From a virus, in the IMG/VR virus record IMGVR_UViG_3300023199_000021, positions 1 through 64,000 of that record: a stretch of DNA of 64,000 bases; one strand, 5' to 3'. The translations under genes were made by a program, and so were the position numbers. A model generated the notes under the pieces. It was not told the DNA's origin. It saw only the letters and a list, made by a program, of their open reading frames with translations, and did not search any database. Each line of letters begins with the position of its first letter. The stretch's first letter is position 1. Positions 23,314-31,628 of the stretch are shown here, in pieces.

Positions 23314-24753
23314 TTAAAATGGAAGTTCTTCTAATGGTAATGGTTCTGCGTAAGAAACGGCATTATCAGAAACCCTAATGCCACTCTCTTTGATTTTCTC
23401 ATTGATCGCCTTATGCAATTCCTTCTGTGCCCAATGGCAAGCATCGTTCAGTTCGTTACATGGCCCTCTAGCTTGCAAAATACGACCAGATGGAGAAACT
23501 TCTACTGTTGCTCTTTTTCTACCATGTTCTATATGATAGATGTAGCAATTACCATTGACACAACGATAGGCATAGCTACCAACACAATGCTTCATGTTGG
23601 AACTCTCCATTTCTAGATGACCCACAGTAGAAAGCCACTCAACCCCCTCAAGACCAATCTCGCCCCAAGGTGGTTCAGCCAACTTCTTGTCGCTAGTGTA
23701 TTTAACTCCACCACTTGTTCTTGCTTGGAAGTTACGTGGATCATTGTGCCACTTGTAGCTACGCATAAACAAGCCTTTTAGGTTTCCGTTGTATGGATCA
23801 GGGTAGTCCGACAGCCATCTTTTAAAATACATGATGGACTGTAGCCGGTTCATTCTAAAATCCAAGCCTCGGTAGCGAGCCATACGTGCAGCACGAATGA
23901 TATCGTCATTGCTGGACTTGCGGAAGATACCTGCGTGCCTATTTTCTCCCTGATTGTCTTGCCAGTATTGGTCGCCAGTGAACACATTATCCAAAGCAAA
24001 CAGAATTTTACTTCTGCCATATAAAGCCTCGTCTAAATGCACACGAGCAATATCAACCAGAACGTCACAATGCATACGTCTAGGCATCGCCATCAGGGTC
24101 TTGTTTAAAGCCTTGTAGGTCTTACCAGTGTCAGAATATAAACCCATCCAGTTATCAAGCCCACAGCCTCGTCTGTCGAAATCCCTAGTAGCCCATCTCA
24201 AAGCGTAGCAGGCAGCAGGATAGCTAATCATATCGCTGATTAAGTATTTGGAAGACTTTAACTTCTTTACTAATTCATCAAAAAGAATTCTGTTAGGACC
24301 GCACGCAGCGTTAATAGAACGAGAAAGCTGACGTAGCTCAGGATCAATGTTTTTATCAATCATCTTATGCCAGTGTTCAGCAAATCTTTTTCTAATACAA
24401 TAGAGTGCTTTTCCAACAATCCATTTCTTTATCTTCTTCGGCATAGGCTGTTCTTCGCCGCCGTTTTGATCTAACCAGAACTGAGGTACGGTAAAATTGC
24501 AATTAGGATGACCAATATAAAACTTACCCTGCTCAAAGGGTTCTTGAAGAAGTTTATGGATTACGTCTTTTTGAATATCGCGATATTGAGCAAAGTTATA
24601 ATCAGTACGACCAAAATTTACATCTTGTTTATTGCGTGCAACATCAATAACAGACACGGTAAACTCGCGTGCTACAATATCTGCCTGACTAGTGGTTACA
24701 GTGTTGGTTATTCTGAAACCGTTCTTAATTTTTTCGAACTGAAATTTAAACAT
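23314..24753 (-). CDS. PcfJ-domain protein
   Basis: 479 residues from the ATG at 24753 (AGGA upstream). The C-terminal part, EWLSTVGHLEMESSNMKHCV followed by GSYAYRC and ATVEVSPSGRILQARGPCN, is the conserved core of PcfJ-like proteins known from conjugative elements and large phages. The upstream 350 residues are helical and basic. Molecular role unknown; linked to DNA processing in mobile elements. Ends LPLEELPF, close in style to an SSB-type tail. Confidence 0.8.
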   Translation of the reverse strand: MFKFQFEKIKNGFRITNTVTTSQADIVAREFTVSVIDVARNKQDVNFGRTDYNFAQYRDIQKDVIHKLLQEPFEQGKFYIGHPNCNFTVPQFWLDQNGGEEQPMPKKIKKWIVGKALYCIRKRFAEHWHKMIDKNIDPELRQLSRSINAACGPNRILFDELVKKLKSSKYLISDMISYPAACYALRWATRDFDRRGCGLDNWMGLYSDTGKTYKALNKTLMAMPRRMHCDVLVDIARVHLDEALYGRSKILFALDNVFTGDQYWQDNQGENRHAGIFRKSSNDDIIRAARMARYRGLDFRMNRLQSIMYFKRWLSDYPDPYNGNLKGLFMRSYKWHNDPRNFQARTSGGVKYTSDKKLAEPPWGEIGLEGVEWLSTVGHLEMESSNMKHCVGSYAYRCVNGNCYIYHIEHGRKRATVEVSPSGRILQARGPCNELNDACHWAQKELHKAINEKIKESGIRVSDNAVSYAEPLPLEELPF

Positions 24754-24923
24754 CGTTGAAATTCCTGCGGACAAATACGCGATTCACAATCGGGACAATG
24801 ATAATAGCCGACTAACGAGAACATACCTTGAAATTGTGCTTTTTCGTGTCCACACCAGCCTATCTCACTCATACTACGAACGGGATAGTCTGGCAGGAAA
24901 CGAATCTCTTTAGGGTCGATCAT
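24708..24923 (-). CDS. small Cys-rich protein
   Basis: 71 residues with Cys/His at WCGHE (residue 24 on) and YHCPDCESRIC (residue 41 on), a likely zinc finger. ATGA overlap with the membrane protein upstream and overlap with the PcfJ-like gene downstream. Function unknown. Confidence 0.65.
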   Translation of the reverse strand: MIDPKEIRFLPDYPVRSMSEIGWCGHEKAQFQGMFSLVGYYHCPDCESRICPQEFQRCLNFSSKKLRTVSE

Positions 24924-25078
24924 GTTAAGATTCCTACAACGGTTGCAGCGATACCAAAGATCGTTGCTCCGTACAAGAAGTAGGCTTGATCGAACTGTTG
25001 CTTGACAAAATGACTTGTCACAAACAGCATAACAGAGTACATTACCATTGTCAAACCAAAAAACTGTAGTGCGGTCAT
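24920..25078 (-). CDS. small membrane protein
   Basis: 52 residues with two hydrophobic helices (about residues 5-22 and 34-52). ATGA overlaps on both sides couple it to RuvB and to the Cys-rich protein. Likely inner-membrane; role unknown. Confidence 0.65.
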   Translation of the reverse strand: MTALQFFGLTMVMYSVMLFVTSHFVKQQFDQAYFLYGATIFGIAATVVGILT

Positions 25079-25983
25079 AGTGCCACCCTTCCTTTAGTCG
25101 TCTTACTAATCTTACCTTGCTGTAGCAGAAACGGCTCTACTACTTCTTCGATAGTTTCCCTATCAATATTCAAACTGGACGAAATCGTACTTACGCCGAC
25201 CGGTCCCTTTTGTTTTTTCAGAAAATCCATGTATCGTCTGTCGTTCTCGGTAGAACCGTCCAGTCCGATTCCTCTCATGCTCAGAGAAGCCTCCAGACCG
25301 GCCTCAGAAACGACTTCTAGGCTCTTGGCGATACGGTAGTCACGTACCCATTCCAGAAGCCCATTCGCGATCCTCGGCGTTCCTCGGCTTGCCTTCGCTA
25401 GCATGGTCTTGGCAGCGTCAGTCAACGGAACTCGCAGTTTGTCGCAGTTCATTCCAACCAGCTTCGACAATGTAGGAACATCATATAACTCAAGAGTAAA
25501 CTGGAGTTTAAATCGGTCCCTGAACGGAGCAGACAATGCTCCCGGTTCTGTCGTAGCTCCGACAATAGTGAACTTTGGAATGGGAATAGATATGACCGAT
25601 CCGCCATCAGGTGTATCTCCTTCTACTGCCATATCTAGCTTAAAGTCTTCCATGATTGGATACAGGAATTCTTCTGCCAGCTTGGTCATATGGTGAATTT
25701 CGTCGATAAACAGAATCTGCCTTTCTTTTACTCGCATAATATAAGGCACGATGCTTTTAATCGAACGTAGATTAGCACCATTGGCAGTCTGAATACTCAC
25801 ACCTAGCTCATTAGCCAAAGCATTAGCCAACGTGGTCTTACCTAGACCGGGAGGGCCTGAAAACAGAGTATGATTCAGTGCGTCGTTGCGATTGTTCGCG
25901 GACTTCACTGAAATCAACAAAGAATTAAGAAGGTTCTCTTGGCCTATCAGATTATCTAATCGTGATGGTCTAAGTTCATTCAT
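25075..25983 (-). CDS. ruvB: RuvB-like Holliday junction helicase
   Basis: 302 residues from the ATG at 25983 that overlaps the upstream stop. LRPSRLDNLIGQ, Walker A SGPPGLGKTTLA, Walker B ILFIDEIHHM, VGATTEPGALSAPFRDRF (sensor and Arg finger), then a winged-helix C-terminus with RGTPRIAN. AAA+ motor for branch migration in recombination-dependent replication or repair. Immediately follows a RuvA-like gene. Confidence 0.93.
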   Translation of the reverse strand: MNELRPSRLDNLIGQENLLNSLLISVKSANNRNDALNHTLFSGPPGLGKTTLANALANELGVSIQTANGANLRSIKSIVPYIMRVKERQILFIDEIHHMTKLAEEFLYPIMEDFKLDMAVEGDTPDGGSVISIPIPKFTIVGATTEPGALSAPFRDRFKLQFTLELYDVPTLSKLVGMNCDKLRVPLTDAAKTMLAKASRGTPRIANGLLEWVRDYRIAKSLEVVSEAGLEASLSMRGIGLDGSTENDRRYMDFLKKQKGPVGVSTISSSLNIDRETIEEVVEPFLLQQGKISKTTKGRVAL

Positions 25984-26380
25984 TGGGGGCTCCTGCGTTT
26001 GCAAAAGCTAGTTTAACTAGTACAGATGGTTCAACATCGTCAGGAATATCGTTGTCGCTGATCGCCTTCGCAAGAAAGTTATCAGCTTCGTCGCGTGACC
26101 AACCGTATTTTACAATAGCTTTCTTTGCTAATACGTAGGCGTTGCCAAACGGATGCTTGTTGGGATAGCTTTTGGGTTTAGGTTTAGGGCTTGTAGATCG
26201 TTTCTTCGGAGTGATTACAACCGCGACTGGTCGTACCACAATGTTCTCGTTGCAGCCTTCACAACGATAACAAACAGACTTCTTAGTTGGAACCTGCTTG
26301 TTTCTCAATCGAAAGAAAAGCTTGCAGTTCGGACAACGATAGTTGATATCAAGTTCGAACGAATAAAATTCTGCGTCCAT
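25976..26380 (-). CDS. zinc-finger protein with RuvA-C-like domain
   Basis: 134 residues. An N-terminal CPNC...CYRCEGC zinc ribbon (residues 16-45), a Pro/Lys linker, then a three-helix domain YVLAKKAIVKYGWSRDEADN resembling RuvA domain III, the part that contacts RuvB. Overlap with ruvB supports a two-component branch-migration motor. Confidence 0.7.
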   Translation of the reverse strand: MDAEFYSFELDINYRCPNCKLFFRLRNKQVPTKKSVCYRCEGCNENIVVRPVAVVITPKKRSTSPKPKPKSYPNKHPFGNAYVLAKKAIVKYGWSRDEADNFLAKAISDNDIPDDVEPSVLVKLAFANAGAPNE

Positions 26381-26389
26381 AATAAAAGT

Positions 26390-26420
26390 GGGGGCCGGTT
26401 ATTAGCCGAACCCCCTCTCG
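26390..26420 (-). terminator. possible terminator or attenuator
   Basis: Minus orientation GGGGG..CGG/CCG..CCCCC hairpin followed by CTTTTATT, between the acidic protein and the RuvA-like gene. The U-run is broken, so partial read-through is likely. Confidence 0.45.
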
Positions 26421-26441
26421 TTTGCGTTGTCCGACAATCAA

Positions 26442-26813
26442 TTATACTTCGGGATCGTCAGATTCCTCTGTCCAATCGTCAGACACTTCCACTTCCACGT
26501 CTTCCCGGTCCTCATTGGGATCAGGTTCAACGTCGGATTGTGCTACCACAGAGAAGTATGCACCTGCGAAAATCTCTCCAAAGTCTGCATCGTCAATAGT
26601 GGTAGTGAATACGAATGGAGTTTTTTCTCCTTCGTTAGCCGCCTCTACCCTGAACTCCTGACCTTTGAAAACATTGAACTCATAAGAGTACTTATTTTCA
26701 TCCAATCGAATATCCAGAGCAGGATCGGCTTTCACTAACACCCTGAGTCTGCGGGTAAAACTTTCGTCTGGTGAAACACCATCTACTGCGGGTACGTTTA
26801 CTTGATATTTCAT
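26442..26813 (-). CDS. acidic hypothetical protein
   Basis: 123 residues, beta-rich with a strongly acidic tail (about residues 95-121). ATGA overlap with the rIIB-like gene. No family recognised. Confidence 0.7.
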   Translation of the reverse strand: MKYQVNVPAVDGVSPDESFTRRLRVLVKADPALDIRLDENKYSYEFNVFKGQEFRVEAANEGEKTPFVFTTTIDDADFGEIFAGAYFSVVAQSDVEPDPNEDREDVEVEVSDDWTEESDDPEV

Positions 26814-27877
26814 TCAATTCTCCCAATATCACTCATACGTGTTCCGATGAAGCGTCGAAATTGCGGATAACAGTTTGGTTCTGGGTCCAGCAGTTTACCA
26901 AGGATACTGTCGTGATCCTTCGCGACTACCTCGGCATATCTTGTACCGCTTTTACCACTACGCTTTTGGTAGAAGAACTCAATCTCGTCACCGATTTCCA
27001 AATCGTCGAAATCCAATTCCTCAACTTCATCGTCATCTACTTCCTCCCACTCAAAGTCTTCTAAGTCTTCGTCACCTTCATCTTTCCACTCGTCACCTTC
27101 GTTGGTAGCAAAATGATAGTCCAACTCTCCCTCGAAATCCTTAAGTGAGAAGTATTCGCAAGCACGCAGCTTTTGACAGCTTGAATCCAGAGGAATGGAA
27201 ACTACGTTCATCGGATTGATCTTAACGATCACGCACTTGTCTGATACTTTTGCATCCTTGGTGAAGTTACCGAAACTATTAACGTAGGACAGAGTACCGG
27301 CATGAAGACCTTTTGAGCAACCAACCCTACGGTCGTCGTCAACAAGGTTTCTACGCTCACGAACGTACTTACCGGGAGTATTGTCGAACTGACCCTTATA
27401 CTTGTCCGTGTAGTCGTAACGAACAGCCTTGTAAGCAAGGAAGTCACCATCTTCGCAGATAGGCAGACTCTTATGCTCCAAGAAGTCGTACAACTCCTGT
27501 GTAACAGTGTAGCTTGGGTTTTGCATCAACTTCTTCAAGAAATTAACCAGAGGCATTACTGGCAACTTCTCGTCCATGAAAGTCAAGATGCGTTCAACAA
27601 CAGTCCCATGACAAGTTTCCTCGACACCGTTTTCGTCTCGATAGACAACATTGCCACCTTCGATACGAAGTTCTCCATCATTAAGACGCTGTTCATTAAG
27701 GTAGTTCTTAATTACAGTAGCCTTTTCTACCATCTGAGCCAGCGTATCTTCATCTACACCGTCTCGTAGTCCTTGCAATACATCGTCGTAACGGTCATGG
27801 CTTTTAGTAACATAGTACTGTTTGCCGCTCGCCACAAAGCTGATATTGCCTTCACCACTCTTAATCCAAGCAACCAT
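26810..27877 (-). CDS. rIIB: rIIB-like protein
   Basis: 355 residues. Central ELYDFLEHKSLPICEDGDFL with AYKAVR, VDDDRRVGCSKGLHAG and VIVKINPMNVVSIPLD are the conserved blocks of T4 rIIB-like proteins, followed by an acidic C-terminus. T4 rII proteins are membrane-associated and needed against the lambda Rex exclusion system; no rIIA is visible here. Located between the sigma factor and recombination genes. Confidence 0.85.
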   Translation of the reverse strand: MVAWIKSGEGNISFVASGKQYYVTKSHDRYDDVLQGLRDGVDEDTLAQMVEKATVIKNYLNEQRLNDGELRIEGGNVVYRDENGVEETCHGTVVERILTFMDEKLPVMPLVNFLKKLMQNPSYTVTQELYDFLEHKSLPICEDGDFLAYKAVRYDYTDKYKGQFDNTPGKYVRERRNLVDDDRRVGCSKGLHAGTLSYVNSFGNFTKDAKVSDKCVIVKINPMNVVSIPLDSSCQKLRACEYFSLKDFEGELDYHFATNEGDEWKDEGDEDLEDFEWEEVDDDEVEELDFDDLEIGDEIEFFYQKRSGKSGTRYAEVVAKDHDSILGKLLDPEPNCYPQFRRFIGTRMSDIGRIE

Positions 27878-27889
27878 AATAATTAAACT

Positions 27890-28144
27890 CCCTCAACAAG
27901 AATTAAACGTGTTAATAGCAGAAACGATCCAGTCGGCACGCTCGGCAGTAATATCCCAGCTACGACTGTCAATGTAGTCCCAAAGCATTGGGTATTTTCG
28001 TTGGGACTCGGCTTACAGGCCAACAATGTCTGCGTCAACCTTCGACTGAGTAAAACCAGAGCTTCCTTCCCCGAAGGCGTTAGCATTACAGAAAAAGAAA
28101 CCTCAACACCGTTCGCCTGATCGGTTTCATATTCACCGAAAACA
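27890..28144 (-). pseudogene. degenerate small gene
   Basis: Between the sigma factor and rIIB-like genes, frames complement each other. One reads GEYETDQANGVEVSFSV. The next reads NAFGEGSSGFTQSKVDADIV then, after a TAA, AESQRKYPMLWDYIDSRS and a C-terminus ending NTFNSC. A shift near 28080 plus one nonsense codon would account for it. Family unknown. Confidence 0.5.
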
Positions 28145-28927
28145 TCAATGGCAATACGCTAACTCCCTTTCGCGGAAGATGCGTCTAAGAGTTTTCTTGG
28201 TCTTGCGTATACTTTCTGATACTTCATCCAGTGTACAACTTACTTCCTGAGCGACTAGACGAGTCTTGTTGTTTCGGTTCAGGAAGTCAATCCAAGTAAG
28301 AAAGATTTTTCTATCCTTCTCGCTCTCGACACATTCTTCAAGCAAAGAAATTAGGTCTGCCAAACATCCTTTGATGTTAGTATCTCCACTTGTCTCGTGT
28401 TCGTCCTTGTTATGAAGACGTGGATTAAGTAGAGAAAGATCAACTCTCTTGCCACTCATGATACGCAGAAGCAATTTGATACGCTTGTCGGTCAGACCGG
28501 TCGCCTCTTTAATTTCTTCTGGCTCAGTGACCCCTGAGGTTTTAATCTTGTTGATATCCTCAGCCGCTTGGCGAGTCATATCGTACTTGCTCTTAATATT
28601 GTAACGGTTATCCTTGATCATATCAATCAAAGCGTTACGAATATAGTAGGTTGCTACTGTGGTAATAGAAGCCTTGCTAATGTCCCAGTTGTCAACTGCT
28701 CGAATAAGAGCCATGTTTCCATGTTGGATCATATCCTCAATATCAACATGCTTATTGTTGTTTTGGAACTTCTTCGCAAGGTCATATACCAGAGGCAGGC
28801 AGGAGTAAATTACTTGACTGCGGGCGTTCTCGTCGCCCTCTTGAATCGCTGTGTAGAGAACAGCTTGATCTGCTTTTGACATTGGGCTGTACACTGATCT
28901 AATGTCGTCTTTGTATTGGGTGTTCAT
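28145..28927 (-). CDS. sigma70-family RNA polymerase sigma factor
   Basis: 260 residues. Region 2 is clear: LVYDLAKKF, DIEDMIQHGNMALIRAVDNW and TVATYYIRNALIDMI. Region 4 is suggested by TRLVAQEVSCTLDEVSESIR. It likely redirects host RNA polymerase to later promoters. A strong promoter lies upstream at 29036..29064. First gene of the recombination/rIIB operon. Confidence 0.85.
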   Translation of the reverse strand: MNTQYKDDIRSVYSPMSKADQAVLYTAIQEGDENARSQVIYSCLPLVYDLAKKFQNNNKHVDIEDMIQHGNMALIRAVDNWDISKASITTVATYYIRNALIDMIKDNRYNIKSKYDMTRQAAEDINKIKTSGVTEPEEIKEATGLTDKRIKLLLRIMSGKRVDLSLLNPRLHNKDEHETSGDTNIKGCLADLISLLEECVESEKDRKIFLTWIDFLNRNNKTRLVAQEVSCTLDEVSESIRKTKKTLRRIFRERELAYCH

Positions 28928-28993
28928 TCTGTTTCCTTATAAAGACTAAATGGGATTTTATAAGTGCTGTAACTTCAATGATACTCTACTGTT

Positions 28994-29458
28994 TCACAAT
29001 CTCTGGCACAAAAACTGAGAAAGTTCACTTTCAGTATTATACCCTCTTGATCGGAGTTTGTCAAGTGCTTTTTTCTCGGATTGTGCTTCGATTATTTCTT
29101 TTGGATTTTTTGCTACCTTACCGTTCTTGAATTGTTTAAAAAAGCCATATCTTTTAGATCGGCCTTTCGGAGTCAGAACTTTAAGGTCTTTCAAAGTTTC
29201 GTTAAAAAACTTCACCTGCTGAACCACAGGAGCGTCGTCTGACCACAGTTCAATGTCATGGGCGAGCCTGATGCCAGCCTTGGTAGCGAAGTGCCGTGAG
29301 AAGGCAACCTCGGCCCTTGTATTCTCCCCAAAGAACTCGGTCATCCAGCCTCGAATATCCTGCTTGTTGCCCAATCTAGCTTGGCCGCGACAAACATCGC
29401 TGGAACGTAGTTCACGAGCCTTGTCACCCCATGTTATTGGGGTCTTAGTCTTGCTCAT
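28994..29458 (-). CDS. hypothetical protein
   Basis: 154 residues, basic and helical, ending FLCQRL. Contains the promoter of the sigma gene in its last 30 codons. ATGA overlap with the gene upstream. Function unknown. Confidence 0.7.
   Translation of the reverse strand: MSKTKTPITWGDKARELRSSDVCRGQARLGNKQDIRGWMTEFFGENTRAEVAFSRHFATKAGIRLAHDIELWSDDAPVVQQVKFFNETLKDLKVLTPKGRSKRYGFFKQFKNGKVAKNPKEIIEAQSEKKALDKLRSRGYNTESELSQFLCQRL
29036..29064 (-). promoter_or_regulatory. sigma70 promoter of the sigma/rIIB/ruvB operon
   Basis: TTGACA at 29059-29064, 17-bp spacer, GG-TATAAT at 29036-29041; about 100 bp of leader before the sigma gene. Confidence 0.8.
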
Positions 29459-29937
29459 ATCTTCTCTAGGTCTCCTACTGGATAGGCAACGATGTCAGTA
29501 GTAGGAACTTCTCTCTTGTAAAGTTCTTCCATTGTTTTTGCGGAAGGCTTATCGTCTTCGTCAGTAAACGTAGAACTAAATTCTTCAAACGACATATTTC
29601 TTTGTGGTTGGCCGAACTTGACATAAGCAATAGGTTCCCACATCCATTTTGGATATAGGTCTGACCATCGCTTATACATCATCATGTGTCGATCACGCCT
29701 ATGAGCGACGATAAAAAGACAGTCATCAGGGGTAAGATCATCATATTCAGATTCATCAACGTGATCTTTTACTTTCCAAATAATTTGTCCCTGATGCATT
29801 TCAACAAACAGTGGGCCGGTAAGAATACCTATGACTTCGCCCATAGAAGGCAGGCCCATTTTCTTAGAAATTACAGAGTCCCCAATACCGAACTCTGTTT
29901 CTTTGACGATTAGTTCGTCCAACTTTTCTTTGTCCAT
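29455..29937 (-). CDS. hypothetical protein
   Basis: 160 residues. The first half has a beta-barrel-like FGIGDSVISKKMGLPSMGEV pattern, as in small KOW/SH3-like domains; the C-terminus is acidic. TAATG overlap with the desaturase-like gene. Function unknown. Confidence 0.7.
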   Translation of the reverse strand: MDKEKLDELIVKETEFGIGDSVISKKMGLPSMGEVIGILTGPLFVEMHQGQIIWKVKDHVDESEYDDLTPDDCLFIVAHRRDRHMMMYKRWSDLYPKWMWEPIAYVKFGQPQRNMSFEEFSSTFTDEDDKPSAKTMEELYKREVPTTDIVAYPVGDLEKI

Positions 29938-30311
29938 TAAACACCATCCCTTTCTGGTGACATACGTTTAGGTTTGATTCCCACTAAAGCAATTATACTC
30001 TCCAACCTTCGCCAAAAGTTTATTCTTTCCAGAACTGCATTGGTAAAATTTGTGAGGGTACAATAGTACTTGTCGTGTGGAGGTTTGTGATGCTTAGCGT
30101 GCTGTTGTGCGGATTGCACAATGCCTGCGTCCTGTAGAAACCTGATCACAAAGTTATTGTTTTTTCTGTGATTCCATGTATGTACCTCGTTCCCTAGTGA
30201 GGCTAATATCGCCGTAAGGAACAGGGGCCATAGCCAACCATAAATAAGGGTAACAATTACCACTAAAATTAAAGCAGGAACTACCGGCTGAGTGCCTAAC
30301 CAATACAGCAT
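29937..30311 (-). CDS. lipid desaturase-domain protein (CarF/TMEM189-like)
   Basis: 124 residues. Two hydrophobic helices (about residues 8-40) then ASLGNEVHTWNHR (HxxxH), QDAGIVQSAQQHAKHHKPPH (HxxHH) and YYCTLTNFTNAVLERINFWR. These His blocks are the di-iron signature of the plasmanylethanolamine desaturase family, which makes the plasmalogen vinyl ether. Family proteins are longer at the N-terminus with more His motifs, so this one may be truncated. Membrane protein. Confidence 0.7.
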   Translation of the reverse strand: MLYWLGTQPVVPALILVVIVTLIYGWLWPLFLTAILASLGNEVHTWNHRKNNNFVIRFLQDAGIVQSAQQHAKHHKPPHDKYYCTLTNFTNAVLERINFWRRLESIIALVGIKPKRMSPERDGV

Positions 30312-30324
30312 CGCGATATAAAAA

Positions 30325-30438
30325 GTTACCCTGCGGGAATCAAACCCACTTACACTTCACACTCTTACGCCTTGCATTTCGAACTACTTAGCTTATTGAG
30401 TCTAGCTAATCGTGTACGCCGCCAAGGTTCTAGAGTAA
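30325..30438 (-). ncRNA. tRNA-like element with non-canonical middle
   Basis: The 3' part looks like a tRNA: T-arm GTGGG-TTTGATT-CCCGC and acceptor strand AGGGTAA, which can pair with TTACTCT about 80 nt upstream. In between is no standard D- or anticodon arm, only a hairpin TTAGCT/AGCTAA with a 10-nt loop. Likely a decayed or unusual tRNA. Confidence 0.35.
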
Positions 30439-30536
30439 TCGTGTACCGGCGAACTTGCTTTCTTGGTTAGTGCCTTCATTCCAGCAACAGGCTTAGGTGA
30501 AGGCTCAAGCATCGCGGCCTGTGTCGGGATGCTCAT
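30402..30536 (-). CDS. possible 44-residue protein
   Basis: Short frame starting MSIPTQAAMLEPSPKP, no clear ribosome site, overlapping the tRNA-like element. Could be the detached N-terminus of the desaturase-like gene or chance. Confidence 0.25.
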   Translation of the reverse strand: MSIPTQAAMLEPSPKPVAGMKALTKKASSPVHDYSRTLAAYTIS

Positions 30537-30580
30537 GGAATTAAACTAACTACCAGCATTTTACAAAAAGCAAGTTCAAG

Positions 30581-30656
30581 TGACCCATATCGGAATCGAA
30601 CCGATGAACCCCACCTTGAGAGGGGGGCGATAATAACCAGCATCATCTAATGGGTC
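30581..30656 (-). tRNA. tRNA-Glu(CTC)
   Basis: Acceptor GACCCAT/ATGGGTC perfect, T-arm ATCGG-TTCGATT-CCGAT, anticodon loop CTCTCAA with one mismatch in its stem. Confidence 0.75.
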
Positions 30657-30742
30657 ATATATTTGTGGAAGATAACTTTATCTTCCTGTTTTTTTGTGAT
30701 TGATCTGGTTATTTGGTGTATAACTAGATGGATCACATTTAA

Positions 30743-30815
30743 GGGTGATATAGCGGAATTGAACCGCTTCCTTCTGCTTCACAGGCAGAAATGCAACCTT
30801 CACACTCATATCACC
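30743..30815 (-). tRNA. tRNA-His(GTG)
   Basis: Acceptor GGTGATA/TATCACC perfect, discriminator C as expected for His, anticodon arm TCTGC/GCAGA with loop CTGTGAA. Confidence 0.9.
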
Positions 30816-30829
30816 ATATTGGAGTTATC

Positions 30830-31372
30830 ATGCCAAGAACAATGATCGAATTGACCTGTTGCTTTTGTGGCAAATCTTTTGAAAAAGAATTAAGGTATCA
30901 CAAGAGGAATCAAAAAAAGGGCATTACTACTACTTTTTGTTCACGATCCTGCTCGTCAAAATATACTCAATCAAAAAACCCTGAATTAATGCACAACCTT
31001 GTCATGGGGTCTGAAATCGACGAGCTATCTCCATTTAGGAAATACTGGTCTAGTGTTCGTCGCCGCTGTAAAAATAAGGATTTAGTATTGTCGATTGATA
31101 TTCTCGATTTAAAGAATCAGTGGGAGAAGCAAGAGGGACTTTGTGCCCTGTCCAATCTACCTATAATACTTCCTCAGTCAAGTTCTTCTCATTCTAATAC
31201 TAACGATCCTTATCTCGCCAGCCTTGATCGTATTGATCCCGATAAAGGTTATGAACCAGATAACATTCAGTGGGTTTGCTTAATAGGTCAGTATTGCAAA
31301 AATGTATACTCTATGGAAGATGTAATACGATTTTGTAATGCTGTAAGCAAAAGAGCCGATGGATGGGTTTGA
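30830..31372 (+). CDS. HNH-type homing nuclease
   Basis: 180 residues from the ATG at 30830 (GGAG upstream). N-terminal zinc knuckle CCFCGKSF...FCSRSCSSK (residues 8-40); C-terminal SLDRIDPDKGYEPDNIQWVC and GQYCKN resemble the HNH/DRID-type active site of phage homing nucleases. Plus-strand gene inside the minus-strand tRNA array between tRNA-His and tRNA-Phe, typical of an inserted selfish gene. Confidence 0.75.
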   Translation: MPRTMIELTCCFCGKSFEKELRYHKRNQKKGITTTFCSRSCSSKYTQSKNPELMHNLVMGSEIDELSPFRKYWSSVRRRCKNKDLVLSIDILDLKNQWEKQEGLCALSNLPIILPQSSSSHSNTNDPYLASLDRIDPDKGYEPDNIQWVCLIGQYCKNVYSMEDVIRFCNAVSKRADGWV

Positions 31373-31426
31373 ACCACCAAACACTGTCGTGTTTCATACA
31401 GCCGCTTTCCGTTAGCGTATATCGGC
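31354..31426 (-). tRNA. tRNA-Phe(GAA), slightly degenerate
   Basis: Acceptor GCCGATA/CATCGGC (last pair mismatched), D-arm CGC/GCG, loop ATGAAAC, T-arm GGTGG-TTCAAAC-CCATC. One mismatch in the anticodon stem and U as discriminator. Overlaps the 3' end of the HNH gene. Confidence 0.6.
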
Positions 31427-31433
31427 ACTCAAG

Positions 31434-31514
31434 CCCCGCAGATTGGATTCGAACCAATTTCTTCCTACCTAGTGGTACCGTCCGTACTCGCGAGAATAAC
31501 GGACTGACTGCGAG
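31434..31514 (-). ncRNA. tRNA-like element lacking a normal anticodon arm
   Basis: Acceptor CTCGCAG/CTGCGGG pairs fully (one G-U) and the T-arm ATTGG-TTCGAAT-CCAAT is perfect. The middle is a helix GTCCGT/ACGGAC with a 13-nt loop containing palindrome CTCGCGAG, then a small TACC/GGTA hairpin. No anticodon can be assigned. Confidence 0.4.
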
Positions 31515-31628
31515 ATAAAAAAGTGGTCTGAGACTATGACTCAACTTATAAGTGTCTTTACGCCGATTACTCGACGCTATTCTTGAAGGACATTATGCTG
31601 CCCTATGTATCGTATTGTCAAAGATCAA

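Noticed and set aside
30830-31372. Group I intron around the HNH gene in the tRNA array
   Set aside because: No P, Q, R, S core segments or interrupted gene were recognised at its borders.
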